A program made the position numbers and the translations under genes. The notes beneath the pieces were generated by a model. It was not told where the DNA came from. It worked only from the letters and a program-made list of their open reading frames with translations, and ran no database searches. This document shows positions 1 to 9,388 of a stretch of 64,000 bases of DNA, in pieces (positions within the stretch are counted from its first letter, which is position 1; each line of letters opens with the position of its first letter). Origin of the DNA: Wukongibacter sp050859025 (GTDB taxonomy: Bacteria; Bacillota; Clostridia; Peptostreptococcales; Caminicellaceae); NCBI RefSeq assembly GCF_050859025.1, contig NZ_CP138200.1:3906001-3970000 (forward strand). Reading direction: 5' to 3'.

Positions 1-367
1 ACAAAATTGCGCCAAAGATTAATGCAATAGCTACAACTGTCGGATTGAAAAAGTGTTGATCAACATAATCATCAAACTTAAATAAGGCTAAAATGACCGC
101 TGGTATAACACCTACAGCAACCTTTGTCCATAGGGAAAAATATTCTACAAGCCTTCTTTTGTTATCAAATTTAGGAAACACCTTATCTTTAAAATAAAGC
201 ACTACAGCAAATATAGCTCCAACTTGAATGATAATTGCAAATGAATTAGCAAAGTCCCCTGTAAAGTCTAAATACTTATTTGCAATAATCAGATGCCCCG
301 TAGAAGAGACTGGTAAAAACTCAGTCAACCCTTCAATAATTCCGAGAATAATCGCTTTAATAATCAT
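1..367 (-). CDS. uppP: Undecaprenyl-diphosphatase UppP (BacA), 3' end cut by window
   Basis: Integral membrane phosphatase that recycles undecaprenyl pyrophosphate to the monophosphate carrier used in cell-wall synthesis; loss or overexpression alters bacitracin sensitivity in other bacteria. About 122 N-terminal residues are visible from an ATG at 367, preceded by a GGAGGT site. The family signature EGLTEFLPVSSTGH is at residues 12-25, followed by hydrophobic helices. The C-terminal half lies beyond the left edge, so this is truncation by the window and not decay. It lies 62 bp beyond the terminator that closes the cobalamin operon, so it is probably a separate unit. Family assignment is firm. 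Confidence 0.93.
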   Translation of the reverse strand, partial: MIIKAIILGIIEGLTEFLPVSSTGHLIIANKYLDFTGDFANSFAIIIQVGAIFAVVLYFKDKVFPKFDNKRRLVEYFSLWTKVAVGVIPAVILALFKFDDYVDQHFFNPTVVAIALIFGAIL

Positions 368-429
368 TTTTTACCTCCACCATTTAGAATATTCCTTTAT
401 AATTATATTTCTTAGGCAGGGATTTTACA

Positions 430-458
430 ACTAAAAAGCTCACAAAATCATGTGAGCC
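430..458 (-). terminator. Intrinsic terminator after hemL
   Basis: Read on the minus strand, a 7-bp GCTCACA/TGTGAGC stem with a 6-nt loop is followed by five T. It lies about 20 bp past the hemL stop and marks the end of the roughly 20-kb riboswitch-controlled B12/tetrapyrrole gene run. Confidence 0.85.
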
Positions 459-476
459 TCCTGATTGTTAGCAAAA

Positions 477-1766
477 TCAACCGAGCTTCTTGAGTGCTGT
501 ATAGTTTTCTTCGATTGTTCTTTCTATATCTTCCATTGTATGGGCAGCTGAAATAAATGCAGCCTCATATTGAGATGGAGCCATATATATTCCCTGAGCT
601 AACATATTTTCAAAGTACTTTGCAAATTTTTCTGTATCACTTTTTACAGCTGTATCATAATCATAAACCTCTTCACCTGTAAAATAGCTACATAGCATAG
701 AACCTACTCTATTTGAAAACATTTCTATACCAAGTTTTTTAGCATTCTCTTTAAAACCATCCTCAAGTATCTTTGCCTTTCTTTCTAACTCATCATAAAT
801 GGATGGATTGTCATTCAAAATTTTTAATGTTGTAAGCCCTGCCGTTACAGCTAAGGGATTACCTGACAGGGTCCCTGCTTGATAAATAGGACCTGCTGGT
901 GACATCGTAGACATAATATCTCTTCTTCCTCCATAGGCTCCTACTGGTAGTCCTCCTCCAATTATCTTTCCAAAGCATGTGATATCAGGTTTTACATTAT
1001 AAAGGCTTTGTGCACACTTAAGTGCGACTCTAAATCCTGTCATAACTTCATCGAATATAAGAAGTGAGCCATACTCATTAGTTATGTCACGAAGGAAATT
1101 GATAAACTCTTGCTTCGCTGGAACAACTCCCATATTTCCTGCAATCGGTTCAATTATCACTCCAGCAATTTTATCTCCATAGCTTTTAAAAATCTCTTTC
1201 ATTCCTTCGATATCGTTAAACCTTGCGGATATAGTATTCTTAACTATATCTGACGGCACTCCTGGACTATCTGGAACTCCATGAGTAAGGGCTCCCGATC
1301 CAGCCCTAACAAGTAAGCTGTCCGAATGACCATGATAGTTACCCACAAATTTTACAATCATGTCCCTTCCTGTAAAACCCCTTGCCAATCTTAAAGCACT
1401 CATAGTTGCTTCAGTTCCGGAGTTAACCATTCTAAGCATTTCAACCGATGGTACAATCTGACATACCAATTTTGCAAGCTCAGTTTCCTTTTCTGTAGGT
1501 GCTCCAAAGCTTGTCCCAGTCTCTAAGACTTTTTTAAGCTCCTCCATGACAGTATCATGACAATGCCCTAAGATTAGTGGTCCCCATGAACCTACATAGT
1601 CAATGTATTCATTTCCATCAATATCATATATTTTTGATCCCTTACCACTTTTAATAAAGGGAGGATTTATCTTAACTGACCTAAAAGCTCTTACTGGGCT
1701 ATTTACACCACCGGGTATATATTTATTTGCTTCTTCAAAGGCTACAATAGATTTATTTAAATTCAT
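477..1766 (-). CDS. hemL: Glutamate-1-semialdehyde 2,1-aminomutase
   Basis: PLP enzyme that converts glutamate-1-semialdehyde to 5-aminolevulinate, the second step of the C5 tetrapyrrole route. The protein is 429 aa, the usual length. The PLP lysine lies in CFGKIIGGGLPVG (K267 from this start), and VNSGTEATMSALRLAR and the FDEVMTGFR segment are intact. I chose the ATG at 1766 because AAAGGAGG lies just upstream and the ATG overlaps the hemB stop by one base (TAATG). An in-frame ATG 21 bp earlier has no ribosome-binding site. It is the last gene of the corrinoid operon and pairs with hemA, hemB and hemC in the same run. Its placement implies that aminolevulinate supply is tuned to B12 demand. 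Confidence 0.96.
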   Translation of the reverse strand: MNLNKSIVAFEEANKYIPGGVNSPVRAFRSVKINPPFIKSGKGSKIYDIDGNEYIDYVGSWGPLILGHCHDTVMEELKKVLETGTSFGAPTEKETELAKLVCQIVPSVEMLRMVNSGTEATMSALRLARGFTGRDMIVKFVGNYHGHSDSLLVRAGSGALTHGVPDSPGVPSDIVKNTISARFNDIEGMKEIFKSYGDKIAGVIIEPIAGNMGVVPAKQEFINFLRDITNEYGSLLIFDEVMTGFRVALKCAQSLYNVKPDITCFGKIIGGGLPVGAYGGRRDIMSTMSPAGPIYQAGTLSGNPLAVTAGLTTLKILNDNPSIYDELERKAKILEDGFKENAKKLGIEMFSNRVGSMLCSYFTGEEVYDYDTAVKSDTEKFAKYFENMLAQGIYMAPSQYEAAFISAAHTMEDIERTIEENYTALKKLG

Positions 1767-2740
1767 TAATCTGCCTCCTTTATCCATTTTGCTAGTTCCT
1801 TAGCATAATAGGTTATTATAATATCTGCACCAGCCCTTTTCATACTAGTGATCTTCTCAATTACTATTGCCTTTTCATCTACAAGTCCTGCTTTAACTGC
1901 CGATTTAATCATAGCATATTCACCACTCACGTTATATGCCACAATAGGAACATTAAAGTTATCCTTTATTCTTCTTATAATATCAAGATAGGATAGGGCT
2001 GGCTTAACCATTACTATATCTGCCCCTTCCATTATATCTAATTCCGTTTCACGAATAGCTTCATCAGAGTTACAGGGATCCATTTGATATGTTCTTCTAT
2101 CACCAAACTGTGGAGTAGAATGGGCCGCTGCCCTGAAGGGACCGTAAAACGCCGAAGCATACTTTGCACTATAAGACATTATTGATACATTTTCAAATCT
2201 ATTTTCATCTAAACCTCTTCTTATAGCCATTACCCTACCATCCATCATATCTGATGGAGCTACCATATCGGCTCCAGCCTTTGCATGGGATACCGCAATT
2301 TTCGTAAGATATTCTAGTGTGGAATCATTGTTAACTTTACTTTCTTCAATTATTCCACAATGTCCATGATCTGTATATTGGCACATACATACATCGGTAA
2401 TAACCATAATATCCTTTGTTAGTCTCTTAATTTCTCTTATTCCTTTTTGCACAATTCCATTTTCCCTATATGCTTCACTACCAACTTCATCCTTTTTATC
2501 TGGCACACCAAATAGTATTACAGCCTTTATTCCAAGCTTAGTCAATTCTTCAATTTCTTCTTTTAGCACATCAACAGAAAAGTGATAGCATCCAGGTAAT
2601 GTAGAAATTTCTTTCTTAACATTACTTCCCTCTACTAAAAATAGTGGATATATTAAATCATTTATACTAAGCTCTGTCTCTCTTACAAGACTTCTAATTT
2701 GATTGTTTGCCCTAAGTCTTCTTGGTCTAATAGTCAACAA
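1766..2740 (-). CDS. hemB: Porphobilinogen synthase (ALA dehydratase)
   Basis: Condenses two 5-aminolevulinates to porphobilinogen in the cytosol. The protein is 324 aa. The zinc-type cysteine triad is visible as C118, C120 and C128 in DVCMCQYTDHGHCG, so this is a zinc enzyme and not the aspartate-rich magnesium type. The Schiff-base lysines are K193 (SYSAKYASAFYGPFR) and K246 (MVKPALSYLD). The start is TTG at 2740, 8 nt after AGGAGG. An ATG lying between that site and the TTG is out of frame and meets a stop after six codons. Translationally coupled to hemL. Confidence 0.96.
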   Translation of the reverse strand: MLTIRPRRLRANNQIRSLVRETELSINDLIYPLFLVEGSNVKKEISTLPGCYHFSVDVLKEEIEELTKLGIKAVILFGVPDKKDEVGSEAYRENGIVQKGIREIKRLTKDIMVITDVCMCQYTDHGHCGIIEESKVNNDSTLEYLTKIAVSHAKAGADMVAPSDMMDGRVMAIRRGLDENRFENVSIMSYSAKYASAFYGPFRAAAHSTPQFGDRRTYQMDPCNSDEAIRETELDIMEGADIVMVKPALSYLDIIRRIKDNFNVPIVAYNVSGEYAMIKSAVKAGLVDEKAIVIEKITSMKRAGADIIITYYAKELAKWIKEAD

Positions 2741-2759
2741 TAGTCATACCTCCTAAAAA

Positions 2760-3479
2760 CTATCTTTTGCTTGTATTCTTCTTCGCTATCAAGGTTGAAA
2801 GATAATTATTTTTTATACCCCTTCTTTTCTCTATATTGTCTTCAACAACTTCGTCATCTAGGCCTAATCTTGAAACAAATACTGAACCTTCTTTATGACC
2901 TGTAGCCTCAAGCTCATCTATTAGCTCGTCGATATATCCGCTGGCCTTCATGAACACTATGCTATCTATATTTTTTATAATGCTATCTAATTTTCTATCA
3001 CCCTTTTCGTAGTAAACAGAAGGAACTATTGCTATTGTTTCTTCATTTTCTCCAAGAGGAATTCCAACCTTACTTGCAATTGCACAGAAGGATGTAATTC
3101 CTGGAATTGTTTCCATCTCAACATTTTTACTTTTTAATCTTTTAAACAAATATATATATGTGCTATAAACCATAGGATCTCCCAAGGTTAAAAATGCAAC
3201 CTTCTTACCTGCATATACAAGCTCCTTAACAAAATCTGCTATCTCATCATAAGAATTATTAAGAACCTCAACGTCGTAGGTCATGGGAAATTTCTTCTCA
3301 ACTATTTCTGCATCTGGATTTAAATGTTCTTTAGCGATATTAAGCGCAGTACTTCCTTTTCCATCCTTAGTTTCAGGAGCAAGGATTACATCCACCTTAT
3401 CAAGTAGCTTTTTCGCTTTAATTGTTAGTAAATCAGGATCTCCAGGTCCAACACCTATTCCATAAAACTTACCTATCAT
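2760..3479 (-). CDS. cbiL: Cobalt-factor II (precorrin-2) C20-methyltransferase
   Basis: SAM-dependent methyltransferase that adds the C20 methyl group of the corrin pathway; in the anaerobic route its substrate is cobalt-factor II. The protein is 239 aa from the ATG at 3479. The N-terminal SAM-binding loop GIGVGPGDPDLLT is at about residues 7-19. LAPETKDGKGSTALNIA and FLTLGDPMVYSTYIYL are characteristic of CbiL/CobI rather than the other corrin methylases. I preferred ATG 3479 (7 nt after GGGGGA) to a TTG six bases earlier. It lies between the cobA-hemD fusion and hemB. Confidence 0.93.
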   Translation of the reverse strand: MIGKFYGIGVGPGDPDLLTIKAKKLLDKVDVILAPETKDGKGSTALNIAKEHLNPDAEIVEKKFPMTYDVEVLNNSYDEIADFVKELVYAGKKVAFLTLGDPMVYSTYIYLFKRLKSKNVEMETIPGITSFCAIASKVGIPLGENEETIAIVPSVYYEKGDRKLDSIIKNIDSIVFMKASGYIDELIDELEATGHKEGSVFVSRLGLDDEVVEDNIEKRRGIKNNYLSTLIAKKNTSKR

Positions 3480-3511
3480 CAACAAGTCCCCCTAATCTAT
3501 TTTATTGTTAT

Positions 3512-5020
3512 CTATAAGTATTTGACAATTGCATCTACTAATCCATCAATAGTATACTCTGTAGCTTCTATATCTACTTTTACACCTATTTCTTTGGCAG
3601 TTTGAGCAGTTATAGGACCTATAACTGCAATTAGTACATCCGTTAGTAATTCTAAATTTTCTGTGCCAAGTATTTCACAAAAATTTTTTACTGTAGACGA
3701 GCTCGTAAAGGTTACCATATCTATTTTTTTATTCTCAAAGAGACTAATAAGCTCATCACTCTCTTGTTGTGGCACTATAGTTTTATAAACATGTATGTTA
3801 TCTACATCAGCTCCAAGCTTAATAAGCTCCTCTTCTAAAACTTTTCGAGCTATATCAGCTCTAGGTAATAGAATCTTATCTCCTGCCTTAATCTTATCCT
3901 TTAAATCTTCTATTATGCTTTCAGCCCTATATTCCTCTGGAATACTATCCACTACGAGTCCTTTATCGTTCAGTTCTTTAGCCGTTGCAGGCCCAATGGC
4001 ACATATTTTAGCATTCTTCAAAAGTCTTATATCAAAGCTAAGCTTATGCATCCTATCAAAAAAGAATCTAACCCCATTGACACTTGTAAACACAATCCAT
4101 TTATATTGCTCTATCTGACCAATAGCTTTGTCAATATCTGTATGATCGTCATTTTCTACTATCTTTATGGTTGGATACTCAATTGCTTCTCCCCCAAGCG
4201 CTTCAATTTTCTCAGTTAACTTACTGGCTTGAGTCCTAGTACGTGTTACTAATATTCTTTTACCGAATAAAGGCCTTTTATCTAACCAGCTAAGACTCTG
4301 AGCTAAATTTACTACCTCACCTACAATTATAATCGCAGGATTCTTAAAGCCACATTCACTCACCTTCTGAGAAATATTTCCCAAGGTCCCAGTCAAAGTT
4401 TTCTGCTCAGCTGTTGTTCCTCTTCTTATAACAGCTACTGGCCTTTCGGTGCTTTGTCCATTCTTTATTAAATTACTAGATATACTTTCAATATTTTTTA
4501 CACCCATTAAAAATATTAAGGTTCCCTTAAGCTTCCCTAAAGCCTCATAATCCAAGGAAGATTTATTCTTTAAAGGGTCTTCATGACCTGTTATAACATG
4601 AAAGGATGAGCTTACATTTCTATGGGTAACAGGAATTCCTGCATATGCTGGAACAGAAATTGCCGAAGTTATCCCAGGTACAATCTCAAAGGGTACATCA
4701 TGCTCCAAAAGCAATAGTGCTTCTTCTCCACCTCTTCCAAATACAAAAGGGTCTCCTCCCTTTAATCTTGTAACCACATTCCCTTCCAGGGCTTTTTCTA
4801 AGATAAGTTGACTTATTTCCTCTTGAGTATAGGAATGAGCATTTGGAGCCTTACCTACATAAATAATTTCTACGTTTTCCTTTGCATATTTTAAAAGCTT
4901 TGGATTAATCAACCTATCATATAATATAACATCGGCCTTTTCTATACATTCAAGCCCCTTTAGTGTAATAAGCTTATAATCTCCAGGTCCAGCACCGACT
5001 AAATATACTTTTCCACTCAT
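3512..5020 (-). CDS. Fused uroporphyrinogen-III C-methyltransferase and uroporphyrinogen-III synthase
   Basis: Bifunctional CobA-HemD protein of 502 aa. Residues 1 to about 245 are the SAM uroporphyrinogen-III methyltransferase: LVGAGPGDYKLITLKG at 7-22, RLKGGDPFVFGRGGEE at 85-100, and LMGVKNIE near 171. Residues from about 250 to the end are a HemD-type synthase that starts at LFGKRILVTRTR and includes VFTSVNGVRFFF and TFTSSSTVKNF. It cyclises hydroxymethylbilane to uroporphyrinogen III and methylates that product to precorrin-2, committing it to B12 or siroheme. The fusion is common in clostridia. The start ATG directly abuts the hemC stop, with GAGGGTGAT as ribosome-binding site. Confidence 0.95.
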   Translation of the reverse strand: MSGKVYLVGAGPGDYKLITLKGLECIEKADVILYDRLINPKLLKYAKENVEIIYVGKAPNAHSYTQEEISQLILEKALEGNVVTRLKGGDPFVFGRGGEEALLLLEHDVPFEIVPGITSAISVPAYAGIPVTHRNVSSSFHVITGHEDPLKNKSSLDYEALGKLKGTLIFLMGVKNIESISSNLIKNGQSTERPVAVIRRGTTAEQKTLTGTLGNISQKVSECGFKNPAIIIVGEVVNLAQSLSWLDKRPLFGKRILVTRTRTQASKLTEKIEALGGEAIEYPTIKIVENDDHTDIDKAIGQIEQYKWIVFTSVNGVRFFFDRMHKLSFDIRLLKNAKICAIGPATAKELNDKGLVVDSIPEEYRAESIIEDLKDKIKAGDKILLPRADIARKVLEEELIKLGADVDNIHVYKTIVPQQESDELISLFENKKIDMVTFTSSSTVKNFCEILGTENLELLTDVLIAVIGPITAQTAKEIGVKVDIEATEYTIDGLVDAIVKYL

Positions 5021-5953
5021 CTAGTTATCACCCTCTATTGCATTTAATATGTCTCTACCACCTCTATTTAGTATCTCTTCGGCTATGCCTTTACCCAACT
5101 TATCATAATTCGAGGTCTTATCTTCTCCTGAAACCTTTATTTGCTTCTCTCCGTCAATAGATGCAACGGTTCCAACCATTTTTAGCTTCTCTTCTTCAAT
5201 ATATGCAAAGGCTCCAATAGGAACATGGCATCCTCCATTTAGAACCTTCATAAACATTCTTTCTGCCTTAATTGCTATACTTGTTGTATCATCATTTATT
5301 TTAGATACTATTTTCTTTACAAGTTCATCATCTTTCCTTGTCTCTATGCCTAGAGCCCCTTGTCCAACAGCTGGTATTATATCCATAATATTAAAATAAT
5401 ATGATATTTGCTCCTCTAATCCCAACCTACTAAGCCCCGCTGCTGCTAATATAACTCCATCTAAGTCTAGCTCCTCTATTTTTTTTATCCTTGTCTGAAC
5501 ATTTCCCCTTACAGGAACTATTTCTATATCATTTCTTAGGTTTTTTAATTGAGCTCCTCTTCTCAGACTACTTGTTCCTATTCTAGCACCATTTTTAAGA
5601 CTATAGAAATCTCTATCTTCCTTAGTTATAAGTACATCTCTCATATCTTCTCTTTGTGTTATCGCTGAAATTTCTAATCCATTAGGAAATTCACTTGGTA
5701 CATCCTTCATACTATGAACAGCTATGTCTATATCACCATTTAATAGAGCTGTCTCTATTTCTTTAACAAATAGACCTTTACCTCCTATTTTATCAAAGGT
5801 TTTATCAAGAATCTTATCTCCCTTAGTTTTTATTTCCTTTATCTTAAATTCAATTTCGGGATAATATTTCTTAAGTTCATCTATAACTAGGTTGCTTTGT
5901 ACAAGAGCAAGTTTACTCCCTCTGCTGCCTATTATTATTTCTTTTCTCTCCAT
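5021..5953 (-). CDS. hemC: Porphobilinogen deaminase (hydroxymethylbilane synthase)
   Basis: Polymerises four porphobilinogens to hydroxymethylbilane on a covalent dipyrromethane cofactor. Its cysteine is in LNGGCHVPIGAFA (C242 from this start). IGSRGSKLALVQ near the N-terminus and the HSMKDVP and GTSSLRR segments are typical. The protein is 310 aa. The ATG at 5953 lies 9 nt after AAGGAG; a TTG three codons earlier abuts that site and is unlikely. The 5' end overlaps the precorrin-2 dehydrogenase gene by about 40 bp, so the two are probably translationally coupled. Confidence 0.96.
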   Translation of the reverse strand: MERKEIIIGSRGSKLALVQSNLVIDELKKYYPEIEFKIKEIKTKGDKILDKTFDKIGGKGLFVKEIETALLNGDIDIAVHSMKDVPSEFPNGLEISAITQREDMRDVLITKEDRDFYSLKNGARIGTSSLRRGAQLKNLRNDIEIVPVRGNVQTRIKKIEELDLDGVILAAAGLSRLGLEEQISYYFNIMDIIPAVGQGALGIETRKDDELVKKIVSKINDDTTSIAIKAERMFMKVLNGGCHVPIGAFAYIEEEKLKMVGTVASIDGEKQIKVSGEDKTSNYDKLGKGIAEEILNRGGRDILNAIEGDN

Positions 5954-6599
5954 CAATTTCAACTCCTTGTGCCTTACATAGGCTTAGTAGTTCATCCTTT
6001 AAGTCCAGATCTTCTCCATTTAAATATCTATCAAATAAGTCTGAATAAACTAAGCTTCTAAACACTTTTCTTCTTTTTTCAATATTTTGTATATCAGCTT
6101 TTACTTTTTCCCTTATATCACCTAAAATCTCTAAGTAATCCCCATATTCTTCAGTAAATAGGTTCTCAAGTTCTTTTCTTATTTTACTAGAAAGCATGGG
6201 ACTTTTTCCGTTTGTAGATACGGTTATAGTTAAATCTCCCCTTGTGATTTTTGATGGAACAATAAAATCACACATATCTGGTTTGTCAACTACGTTTAAT
6301 AATATTCCTTTTTCTCTACATTCCTTCAAACAAGTTTCATTTACTTCTCTATCATCGGTAGCAGCATAAACTAAATGACTGCCATTCAGATCTCCATATC
6401 TATATTCTCTTTCAATTAAGTTAATTTTTCCATCGTTATAATATTTCAAAAGCTTCTCCGTAATAAATGGGCTAATCACAGTAACTATACTATCAGCTTT
6501 TAGTAAGTCAGTTACTTTTCTCTCCGCTACTCTTCCTCCACCAATCACCTTACAGCTTTTTCCCTTTATATTTAGCATAATTGGATAGTATTTACCCAT
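5913..6599 (-). CDS. Precorrin-2 dehydrogenase (SirC / CysG N-domain / Met8p family)
   Basis: NAD-dependent oxidation of precorrin-2 to sirohydrochlorin (factor II). The N-terminal Rossmann motif KVIGGGRVAERKV lies near residues 16-28. VNVVDKPDMCDFIVPSKI and LTITVSTNGKSPMLSSKIRKEL match this family. The protein is 228 aa from the ATG at 6599, which overlaps the cbiJ stop by 8 bp and follows AAGGTGAG. Some members (Met8p, CysG) also chelate metal. No dedicated CbiK or CbiX chelatase is visible in this locus, so this protein might insert cobalt; that is inference. The 3' end overlaps hemC. Confidence 0.88.
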   Translation of the reverse strand: MGKYYPIMLNIKGKSCKVIGGGRVAERKVTDLLKADSIVTVISPFITEKLLKYYNDGKINLIEREYRYGDLNGSHLVYAATDDREVNETCLKECREKGILLNVVDKPDMCDFIVPSKITRGDLTITVSTNGKSPMLSSKIRKELENLFTEEYGDYLEILGDIREKVKADIQNIEKRRKVFRSLVYSDLFDRYLNGEDLDLKDELLSLCKAQGVEIDGEKRNNNRQQRE

Positions 6600-7356
6600 A
6601 CAGTTCACTCACCTTAAATATTAAGTCGTCTATATTGTTAAGAACAGTACTTTCCTTAAGCCTAGGTCTTGAAATTACTATGACAGGTATACCCATTTCC
6701 TTAGCAGCCTCAAATTTTTCAATTGTTCCACCAACTTTTCCACTATCTTTAGTAACAAGTATATCAATATTATACTTTTTTATTATTTCCATATTCATCT
6801 CTTTTGAAAATGGCCCCTGCATTGCTATAATATTTGATGGTTTTAGACCTATGTCTTCGCATTTTTTTAAAATACCGCTGTTTGGAAGTATTCTAGCATA
6901 TAACCTTTCTACTGGCACTTTATCCGAAAAAATTTCAAGTGTTTTACTACCTGTAGTCAAAAGTACATTGCTCTTAGCACCTATCAATTTTTTAGCAGCA
7001 TCATTATAATCCATTGCCCATTCAATAATATCTGTAAAATTATCTAAGATACTTTCCTTTCTTTGGTATCTTAAGTATTTAAGCTTTAAATCATTGCAAA
7101 CCTTATGAATGTTGTCACTAACCTTATCAGCATAGGGATGGGTTGCATCTATAGCAAGCTTTACGGAATTATCCTCTATCAATTTTACCATTCCATCATA
7201 GTCTAATCTTTCACTAACAACTCTTAACCTAGATTTTTCTTCATAAAGTGATTTTCCATATCCAGTTGCTGTGGTAACTAGTAAATTGTAACCTTTATCT
7301 AAAAGTCCGTATACTATTTCTCTGCCATCCTTTGTTCCACTTAAAACAAGAATCAT
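6592..7356 (-). CDS. cbiJ: Cobalt-precorrin-6A reductase
   Basis: NAD(P)H-dependent reduction of the macrocycle of cobalt-precorrin-6A to 6B. The 254-aa protein opens with MILVLSGTKDGREI, contains AIDATHPYADKVSDNI and LYARILPNSGILKKCE, and has the late ISRPR segment, all typical of CbiJ/CobK. The start overlaps the cbiH stop as ATGA, indicating translational coupling. It lies between cbiH and the precorrin-2 dehydrogenase, as in several clostridial B12 operons. Confidence 0.92.
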   Translation of the reverse strand: MILVLSGTKDGREIVYGLLDKGYNLLVTTATGYGKSLYEEKSRLRVVSERLDYDGMVKLIEDNSVKLAIDATHPYADKVSDNIHKVCNDLKLKYLRYQRKESILDNFTDIIEWAMDYNDAAKKLIGAKSNVLLTTGSKTLEIFSDKVPVERLYARILPNSGILKKCEDIGLKPSNIIAMQGPFSKEMNMEIIKKYNIDILVTKDSGKVGGTIEKFEAAKEMGIPVIVISRPRLKESTVLNNIDDLIFKVSELYG

Positions 7357-8093
7357 TTAAAATAACCCCTTGGAGTAATCATCATGTTATTAATTTCATA
7401 GGTATTTGTATTACCTATTATTACCATAGTAAACATGTTAATTTCGTGTTTAAGCATATCTTCAAGAGTCGTAACTACAACTTCTTCCCCTTCTCTCTTT
7501 GCGTTTCTTACTATACCTACAGTAGTAGAAGGCTCTCTATGCTTTAATATTATTTCCCTAGCCTCTTGGATTTGAGTAACTCTCCCCTTACTTCTTGGAT
7601 TGTATAAAGCGATTATAAAATCCCCTGCTGCCGCACAATCAATCCTTCTCCTTATCACATCCCAATCCGTAAGCAAATCACTAAGTGATATAACAGCATA
7701 ATCATGCATAAGTGGAGCTCCTAGGGACGATGCTGCTGCATTGGCTGCAGTAATTCCTGGAACCACCTCGACTTCTATATTGCTATTTCTTTTGTGAACA
7801 AGTTCTAGTATAACACCTGCCATACCATATACTCCGGGGTCCCCACTACTAACTATTGATACGACTTTTCCCTTCTCTGCTTCATCAATAGCCAACTCAC
7901 ATCTTTCTACTTCCTTTTTCATTCCAGAGTTTGTAACTTCTTTACCCTCAAGAAGGTCCTCGATTAGATTCACGTAAGTTTTATATCCTACTATAGCATC
8001 AGAGCTTTCTATAGCCTTTAATGCCATCATACTCATTTGGTCTCTATTTCCTGGTCCAATTCCTATCACGTATACTTTTCCTTTTGTATCCAT
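7353..8093 (-). CDS. cbiH: Cobalt-precorrin-3B C17-methyltransferase (ring contraction)
   Basis: SAM methyltransferase that methylates C17 and drives ring contraction with formation of the delta-lactone in the anaerobic pathway. The protein is 246 aa. The SAM loop VYVIGIGPGNRDQMS is at residues 7-21. VGYKTYVNLIEDL and VSSGDPGVYGMAGVILEL are diagnostic of CbiH/CobJ. The ATG at 8093 is preceded by GAAGGTGA. It follows hemA by 17 bp. Confidence 0.95.
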   Translation of the reverse strand: MDTKGKVYVIGIGPGNRDQMSMMALKAIESSDAIVGYKTYVNLIEDLLEGKEVTNSGMKKEVERCELAIDEAEKGKVVSIVSSGDPGVYGMAGVILELVHKRNSNIEVEVVPGITAANAAASSLGAPLMHDYAVISLSDLLTDWDVIRRRIDCAAAGDFIIALYNPRSKGRVTQIQEAREIILKHREPSTTVGIVRNAKREGEEVVVTTLEDMLKHEINMFTMVIIGNTNTYEINNMMITPRGYFK

Positions 8094-8110
8094 CTTGTCA
8101 CCTTCTTTTA

Positions 8111-9388
8111 TTATTTTTTACACGATGAGTCCATTAATCCAAACAATTCCTTAGTGATTTTTGCAAATAACTCACCCTGTCTATCTTCTCCTGCTCTTTT
8201 CAGTTCATGTAGTGGTGTTCTAAAGAGCTTCTTCACTAAACTCTTTGTAAAAAGTTCTATCTGCTTTTGATCCTTTTCGTCTAGATGCTTAAGTCTCGAT
8301 AAGAACCCATATAATTCCTCATCGACAATCGATGTTCCATAGCTTTCCAATTCCTTTATTACGGGGAATATTGGCAGACAATTATACCAGTTTTCGAATT
8401 TTATACAGTCTTCGATTATAATCTCTGAAGCAATTTTAGCAGCCTTTAATCTTGATTTAAAGTTCTCATCTGCCACATTTTTTAGCTCATCAAGTTCATA
8501 TAATGATACTCCGCTTATCTTATCTATTTCAGGATCAACATCGCGTGGAAGAGCTATATCAATAATACAGAGATCATTTTTTTTATCATAATGCTCTTCA
8601 AATTCTTCTTTCCTTAAAACAAAGTGTGGTGCGCTTGTTGAACTAATTACAATATCTACTGTTGAAAGCATCCTATATCTATCCTTGAAGTCAATTATTC
8701 CCACTTCATCATATCTTTTTGATAAATCTATAGCATGGCCCTTAGTTCGATTTGTAACATATATCTCCTTTACTCCTTTATAAATAAGATTTTCAATCGC
8801 AATCCTACTCATTTTCCCGACACCAATAACTAAAACCTTTTTATCATTCAGATCTGTAAATCTCTTTTCTATAAATTTTACTGCAATAGTACTTATGGAT
8901 AAGGACTTTTCGGATATCCTTGTTTCCCTTTTAATCTTTTTTGCTGTTGTGATAGATTCTCTAAATAGTTTATTTAATACAGTTCCTGTTAACTTTTTTT
9001 TCAATGAATACATATGGGCATCCCTAAGCTGCCCTAAAATTTGATCTTCACCAATGACTAATGAGTCTAGTCCAGCCGCTACATTAAAGACATGCTTTAC
9101 AGCATCATCTGAACATAGAAAAATAAAATAACTTTCTATACTTGTATCCTCTAACTCAAAAAAAGTCTTATAAAATCTCTTAAGCTCTCCTATTCCTTTA
9201 TCTATATCTGATGCAACAGCAATAATTTCACTTCTATTACAGGTGGAAACAATTACAAACTCCTTAATGTAATGGTTTTTACTTATTTTTTCATAGGCCT
9301 TTTCCTTCTTACTTTTTGTAAAAGATACCTTTTCTCTTATATGAATTGGAGTTTTTTTATAGTTTAATCCGACTACAATAATGTCCAT
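8111..9388 (-). CDS. hemA: Glutamyl-tRNA reductase
   Basis: NADPH-dependent reduction of glutamyl-tRNA(Glu) to glutamate-1-semialdehyde, the first committed step of C5 tetrapyrrole synthesis. The protein is 425 aa. The catalytic thiol is C50 in STCNRSEI. LVIGEDQILGQLRDA (110-124) and the NADPH motif VLVIGVGKMSR (about 185-195) are present, followed by the helical dimerisation domain. The ATG directly abuts the cbiG stop. Insertion of hemA among corrin genes puts precursor entry under the same riboswitch as the corrin steps. Confidence 0.96.
   Translation of the reverse strand: MDIIVVGLNYKKTPIHIREKVSFTKSKKEKAYEKISKNHYIKEFVIVSTCNRSEIIAVASDIDKGIGELKRFYKTFFELEDTSIESYFIFLCSDDAVKHVFNVAAGLDSLVIGEDQILGQLRDAHMYSLKKKLTGTVLNKLFRESITTAKKIKRETRISEKSLSISTIAVKFIEKRFTDLNDKKVLVIGVGKMSRIAIENLIYKGVKEIYVTNRTKGHAIDLSKRYDEVGIIDFKDRYRMLSTVDIVISSTSAPHFVLRKEEFEEHYDKKNDLCIIDIALPRDVDPEIDKISGVSLYELDELKNVADENFKSRLKAAKIASEIIIEDCIKFENWYNCLPIFPVIKELESYGTSIVDEELYGFLSRLKHLDEKDQKQIELFTKSLVKKLFRTPLHELKRAGEDRQGELFAKITKELFGLMDSSCKK

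Noticed and set aside
228..434. Plus-strand frame of 68 codons
   Set aside because: Runs antisense to uppP and into the hemL terminator, with no ribosome-binding site.
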